Shown: positions 62,251-64,000 of the stretch, piece after piece
How positions within the stretch are numbered: the stretch's first letter is position 1
Layout of the letters: each line of letters opens with the position of its first letter
Origin: an uncultured Aquimarina sp.
GTDB lineage: Bacteria; Bacteroidota; Bacteroidia; Flavobacteriales; Flavobacteriaceae
DNA: 64,000 nt
Direction of reading: 5' to 3'
Assembly (NCBI GenBank): GCA_947500545.1
Contig: CANMSO010000001.1
Location: 806,001-870,000 of the forward strand
Notes under the pieces: model-generated
Told to the model about the DNA's origin: nothing
The model's input: the letters and a program-made list of their open reading frames with translations, nothing else
Databases searched by the model: none
Translations under genes and position numbers: made by a program

Positions 62251-62664
62251 ATGAAGTTCCCTATAATATTTTTTGAAAAGAATGACTCCAAAATGTTCAG
62301 TTTAGATTATAAATACTTTGTAGGCGATATTCGATTCTATAATAAAGAATCTAAAGAATATTCTGCTTTTAGAAATATTGAAGTTATTGATTCAAATGGT
62401 AATCTTTTTTACATTAAAAAAATGAAAAAAATAAGTGGAATTACTCTTTGGGATAGCATTATAAAAGTGGGGCTGATGATTAAGTTAGCCCCCATTCTTG
62501 AGAAACCGACTTCGACCTGCACTCTTAAGGATTTAAAAACTAGAGTTCTGAGTTATATTGAAAACCATCCTAAAAGGTACATTGCTATAGATACAAATGA
62601 AGGTTTAAAGGGTATGATTAATGAGGCTAAAACATTTAGAGAATTAATATTAATTTTTAAATAA
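62251..62664 (+). CDS. Probable immunity protein for the RHS toxin
   Basis: A 137-residue cytoplasmic protein just after the RHS stop codon (TAA at 62244-62246). No known domain is recognised. It begins MKFPIIFFEKNDSKMF and ends with IKVGLMIKLAPILEKPT and a helical tail. Position is the main argument: polymorphic toxins of the RHS type are followed by the cognate immunity gene, usually within a few bases. The ATG at 62251 is used; an ATG at 62233 in the same frame would add six residues and overlap the toxin gene by 14 bp. Other explanations, such as an unrelated small gene, cannot be excluded. Confidence 0.6.
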   Translation: MKFPIIFFEKNDSKMFSLDYKYFVGDIRFYNKESKEYSAFRNIEVIDSNGNLFYIKKMKKISGITLWDSIIKVGLMIKLAPILEKPTSTCTLKDLKTRVLSYIENHPKRYIAIDTNEGLKGMINEAKTFRELILIFK

Positions 62665-62665
62665 A

Positions 62666-62746
62666 ATGAAACCTTCAATAATTACATCTCTAATACTTTT
62701 GATTTTATATTTAATAATTCGTTTTGTAAAATATCATAAAAATTAA
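62666..62746 (+). CDS. Tiny membrane peptide after the immunity gene
   Basis: A 26-residue ORF with ATG start one base after the immunity-gene stop. It reads MKPSIITSLILLILYLIIR then FVKYHKN: one hydrophobic helix followed by a basic end. The composition fits a small membrane protein, but short hydrophobic frames arise easily in AT-rich DNA. A terminator starts 40 bp later, so it would be the last gene of the RHS transcript. Support is limited to position and hydrophobicity. Confidence 0.35.
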   Translation: MKPSIITSLILLILYLIIRFVKYHKN

Positions 62747-62786
62747 TTTTAGGTTAATACCTTTATAATTAGTAGATTGTATTTCT

Positions 62787-62818
62787 AGGCAGTTTGGATT
62801 TGAAAACCCGAACTGCCT
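62787..62818 (+). terminator. Hairpin terminator ending the RHS locus
   Basis: A stem of 11 pairs including one G-T wobble (62787-62797 with 62808-62818), ten-base loop, then TTATTTC. It follows the tiny membrane ORF. Confidence 0.65.
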
Positions 62819-63075
62819 TATTTCATAATTATTACCGCTCTAAATCCGCCTTCCTGGGTTATAGTATGCCACTAATGTTAATTTGAAACTAATAACGCGT
62901 GTGGATACTAAAAACCTCAAACTTCTTGCTAAATCTCAAATTATCGATAACTATACTATCAAAACAAAATACCAAAAGGTTAAAAAAAGTTCTCGATCTT
63001 CAACTTTATACACATACAGAACTCATGTTTATTCGTATACCATTATTCTTGCAATAACCAATAATAACAAAAAAC

Positions 63076-63501
63076 ATGAAACAAAAATTAATTTTAGTAA
63101 TAAGCTTAGTGCTTTTTTCTTTTATCCAGATGAATGCTCAAAATGTAAAATTAAAAAAAGGTAAAGTACTTTTGGATGGTAAAGAAATTATGAAATTTGA
63201 AAGAGAACAAATGGGAGTCCTCTTTTATGCTTTTAACCTTAAGACAGGTGATGAAGTCGTTTTTATACAAAGAAAGGACAATGAAACTCCGAAATATTTT
63301 GATGATGATTTTCTAAAAATTTACTTTTCACAACTTGATCTTATGATGGAAGTAGGTATATCTCAGTATACCAACAAAAGAGTCATCAAGAATCTATTAA
63401 AACACAAAGCACTAAGAACAGAAGGTACTCTTGATGAAGAAAAAGTAAAATTGTTTATCAAAAAATTCGACGAAAATATTACAAATAGAACAGTTAGATA
63501 A
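63076..63501 (+). CDS. Secreted protein of unknown function
   Basis: A 141-residue protein with a signal peptide ending near QMNAQN at residue 22. The mature part is charged and soluble with no Cys; VLLDGKEIMKFEREQ and EVVFIQRKDNE suggest beta strands, and the C-terminal half is helical (KRVIKNLLKHKAL). No family is recognised. It lies in the accessory stretch between the RHS locus and precursor peptide 3. A role in that locus is not shown. A cross-strand or overlapping frame of 93 codons that ends inside it was rejected. Confidence 0.65.
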   Translation: MKQKLILVISLVLFSFIQMNAQNVKLKKGKVLLDGKEIMKFEREQMGVLFYAFNLKTGDEVVFIQRKDNETPKYFDDDFLKIYFSQLDLMMEVGISQYTNKRVIKNLLKHKALRTEGTLDEEKVKLFIKKFDENITNRTVR

Positions 63502-63677
63502 AAAAGCTATGAAATAAGCATTTAAGTTAATACATATCAAAATCAGTCACTAACACTCTTTTTTCTCATATGAAAAATGTATATTTATTACTTACAACCG
63601 AAGTTAATGAAGAGTACAGACATAATCCTGAGTGTCTTTAATGTTCAGGTAAACTCTTAAAACCTAAAATTGAAAAC

Positions 63678-63848
63678 ATGAAAAACCAGAAAAAAGATTT
63701 AAAATTATTCTTATCCAAAAAAACGATTTCTAAGCTTAATTCAATGTCCTCAATAAAAGGAGGAAGAAATACTGCAAGTCAAAATTGTGGTACTAGTGTA
63801 GAAGGAAAGGGTTGTCAAGCGGATAACACCAATTATTGTGATCATTAA
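63678..63848 (+). CDS. Class I lanthipeptide-like precursor peptide 3
   Basis: A 56-residue peptide. Its leader has LSKKTISKLNSM and ends IKGG at residues 26-29, aligning with precursor 2. The 27-residue core holds three Cys (37, 46, 54) and several Ser/Thr. A terminator with a 12-bp stem follows at 63914-63942. The reading frame then opening at 63963 is cut by the window edge, so any modifying enzyme downstream is not visible. As with the other two peptides, no LanB or LanC is present. Confidence 0.8.
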   Translation: MKNQKKDLKLFLSKKTISKLNSMSSIKGGRNTASQNCGTSVEGKGCQADNTNYCDH

Positions 63849-63913
63849 AACTATAAAGGATCATAATTTGATCAAAAATTAAGAAACGAACTGATTTTCG
63901 AATGAAAATTATG

Positions 63914-63942
63914 GATAGCCAGGATATAGAATCCTGGCTATC
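63914..63942 (+). terminator. Rho-independent terminator after precursor peptide 3
   Basis: A 12-bp perfect stem (63914-63925 with 63931-63942), five-base loop, then TTTGTTTT. It closes the precursor peptide transcript. Confidence 0.85.
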
Positions 63943-63962
63943 TTTGTTTTACAGTATTTCCT

Positions 63963-64000
63963 ATGAAATTAAGAGTTACTTATTTTGAAGATTCTTGTAA
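63963..64000 (+). CDS. Start of an ORF cut by the window end
   Basis: ATG at 63963 opens a frame read to the window edge, beginning MKLRVTYFEDSC. Only twelve complete codons are visible, so neither function nor reality can be judged. It lies 20 bp after the precursor peptide 3 terminator and could be a further gene of that locus. Confidence 0.3.
   Translation, partial: MKLRVTYFEDSC

Larger units (their letters stand above)
62665..63075. other. 411-bp spacer after the RHS locus
   Basis: The left part holds a 26-codon membrane ORF and the terminator at 62787-62818. The right part contains a 93-codon frame from TTG 62883 that overlaps the next gene; it starts at TTG, has no family resemblance and was not accepted. 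Otherwise nothing is recognised, and no displaced toxin tip or second immunity gene could be identified. Confidence 0.4.

Noticed and set aside
62883..63164. 93-codon frame after the RHS locus
   Set aside because: It starts with TTG, overlaps the better-supported signal-peptide gene at 63076 by 89 bp, and its sequence resembles no family. It could be a decayed gene, but nothing supports this.
1..64000. tRNA, rRNA, CRISPR array, insertion sequence or prophage
   Set aside because: I saw no cloverleaf motif, rRNA-like block, spaced repeat array, transposase or phage gene. A tool search could still find a divergent case.

Overview
The window is an AT-rich stretch of a chromosome from a member of the Flavobacteriaceae (Bacteroidota), most like a large-genome marine genus such as Aquimarina or Kordia. 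That placement is an inference. It rests on several promoter -7 boxes of the TAnnTTTG type, many secreted proteins with lipoprotein signals, a type IX secretion (T9SS) sorting domain, DUF5916, BatA and DUF4870 families, LytTR two-component pairs and ECF sigma factors. No rRNA, tRNA, CRISPR array, transposase or phage gene was recognised.

1-9.5 kb is mostly housekeeping. It holds an alpha/beta hydrolase, two tandem paralogous outer-membrane barrels and a dicluster ferredoxin. The ferredoxin is divergent from a LuxC-like acyl-CoA reductase that is followed by serC, serA and a DUF937 gene. Small envelope proteins and the msrA-folE pair follow. 9.6-20 kb carries a large DUF5916 barrel protein, a LolD-type ATPase, a TIGR02757 protein, a PhoX-like lipoprotein coupled to a di-heme peroxidase lipoprotein, a GAF histidine kinase and a FAD oxidoreductase.

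20-30.4 kb holds a VOC protein, a small barrel, a DEAD-box helicase, a TraB/GumN protein with an ECF sigma factor and a membrane partner, and a four-gene run: BatA-like, dihydroorotase-like with lost metal ligands, DUF4870-like, esterase. An M57 HExxH lipoprotein closes the region. 30.5-43 kb has a LytS/LytTR pair, unknown proteins, a DUF1801/YdeI gene next to a GH31 lipoprotein, a cyclic-phosphate phosphodiesterase-like MBL protein, a large conserved unknown, bcp and nth.

43-54.3 kb has an ECF sigma factor with a 48-residue ORF behind it, uvrA, a peroxiredoxin-like protein, a secreted Tyr/Arg-rich repeat protein, an amidohydrolase, and an ECF sigma / membrane partner / TPR-CHAT protease operon. 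The TPR-CHAT protein is predicted to be a membrane-anchored caspase-like protease under its own sigma factor.

54.5-64 kb is accessory. A membrane-tethered AraC regulator precedes a small T9SS-sorted protein carrying one YD (RHS-like) motif. Next comes a 2122-residue SpvB/FG-GAP/RHS protein with an HNH-like C-terminal tip, a probable immunity gene and a tiny membrane ORF.

Three short genes at 38014, 41387 and 63678 encode Cys-rich peptides with a shared (K)xTISKL...IKGG-type leader, as in Bacteroidota class I lanthipeptide precursors. No modifying enzyme is in the window. These precursors and the RHS / YD-T9SS locus are the most likely sources of new biology here.
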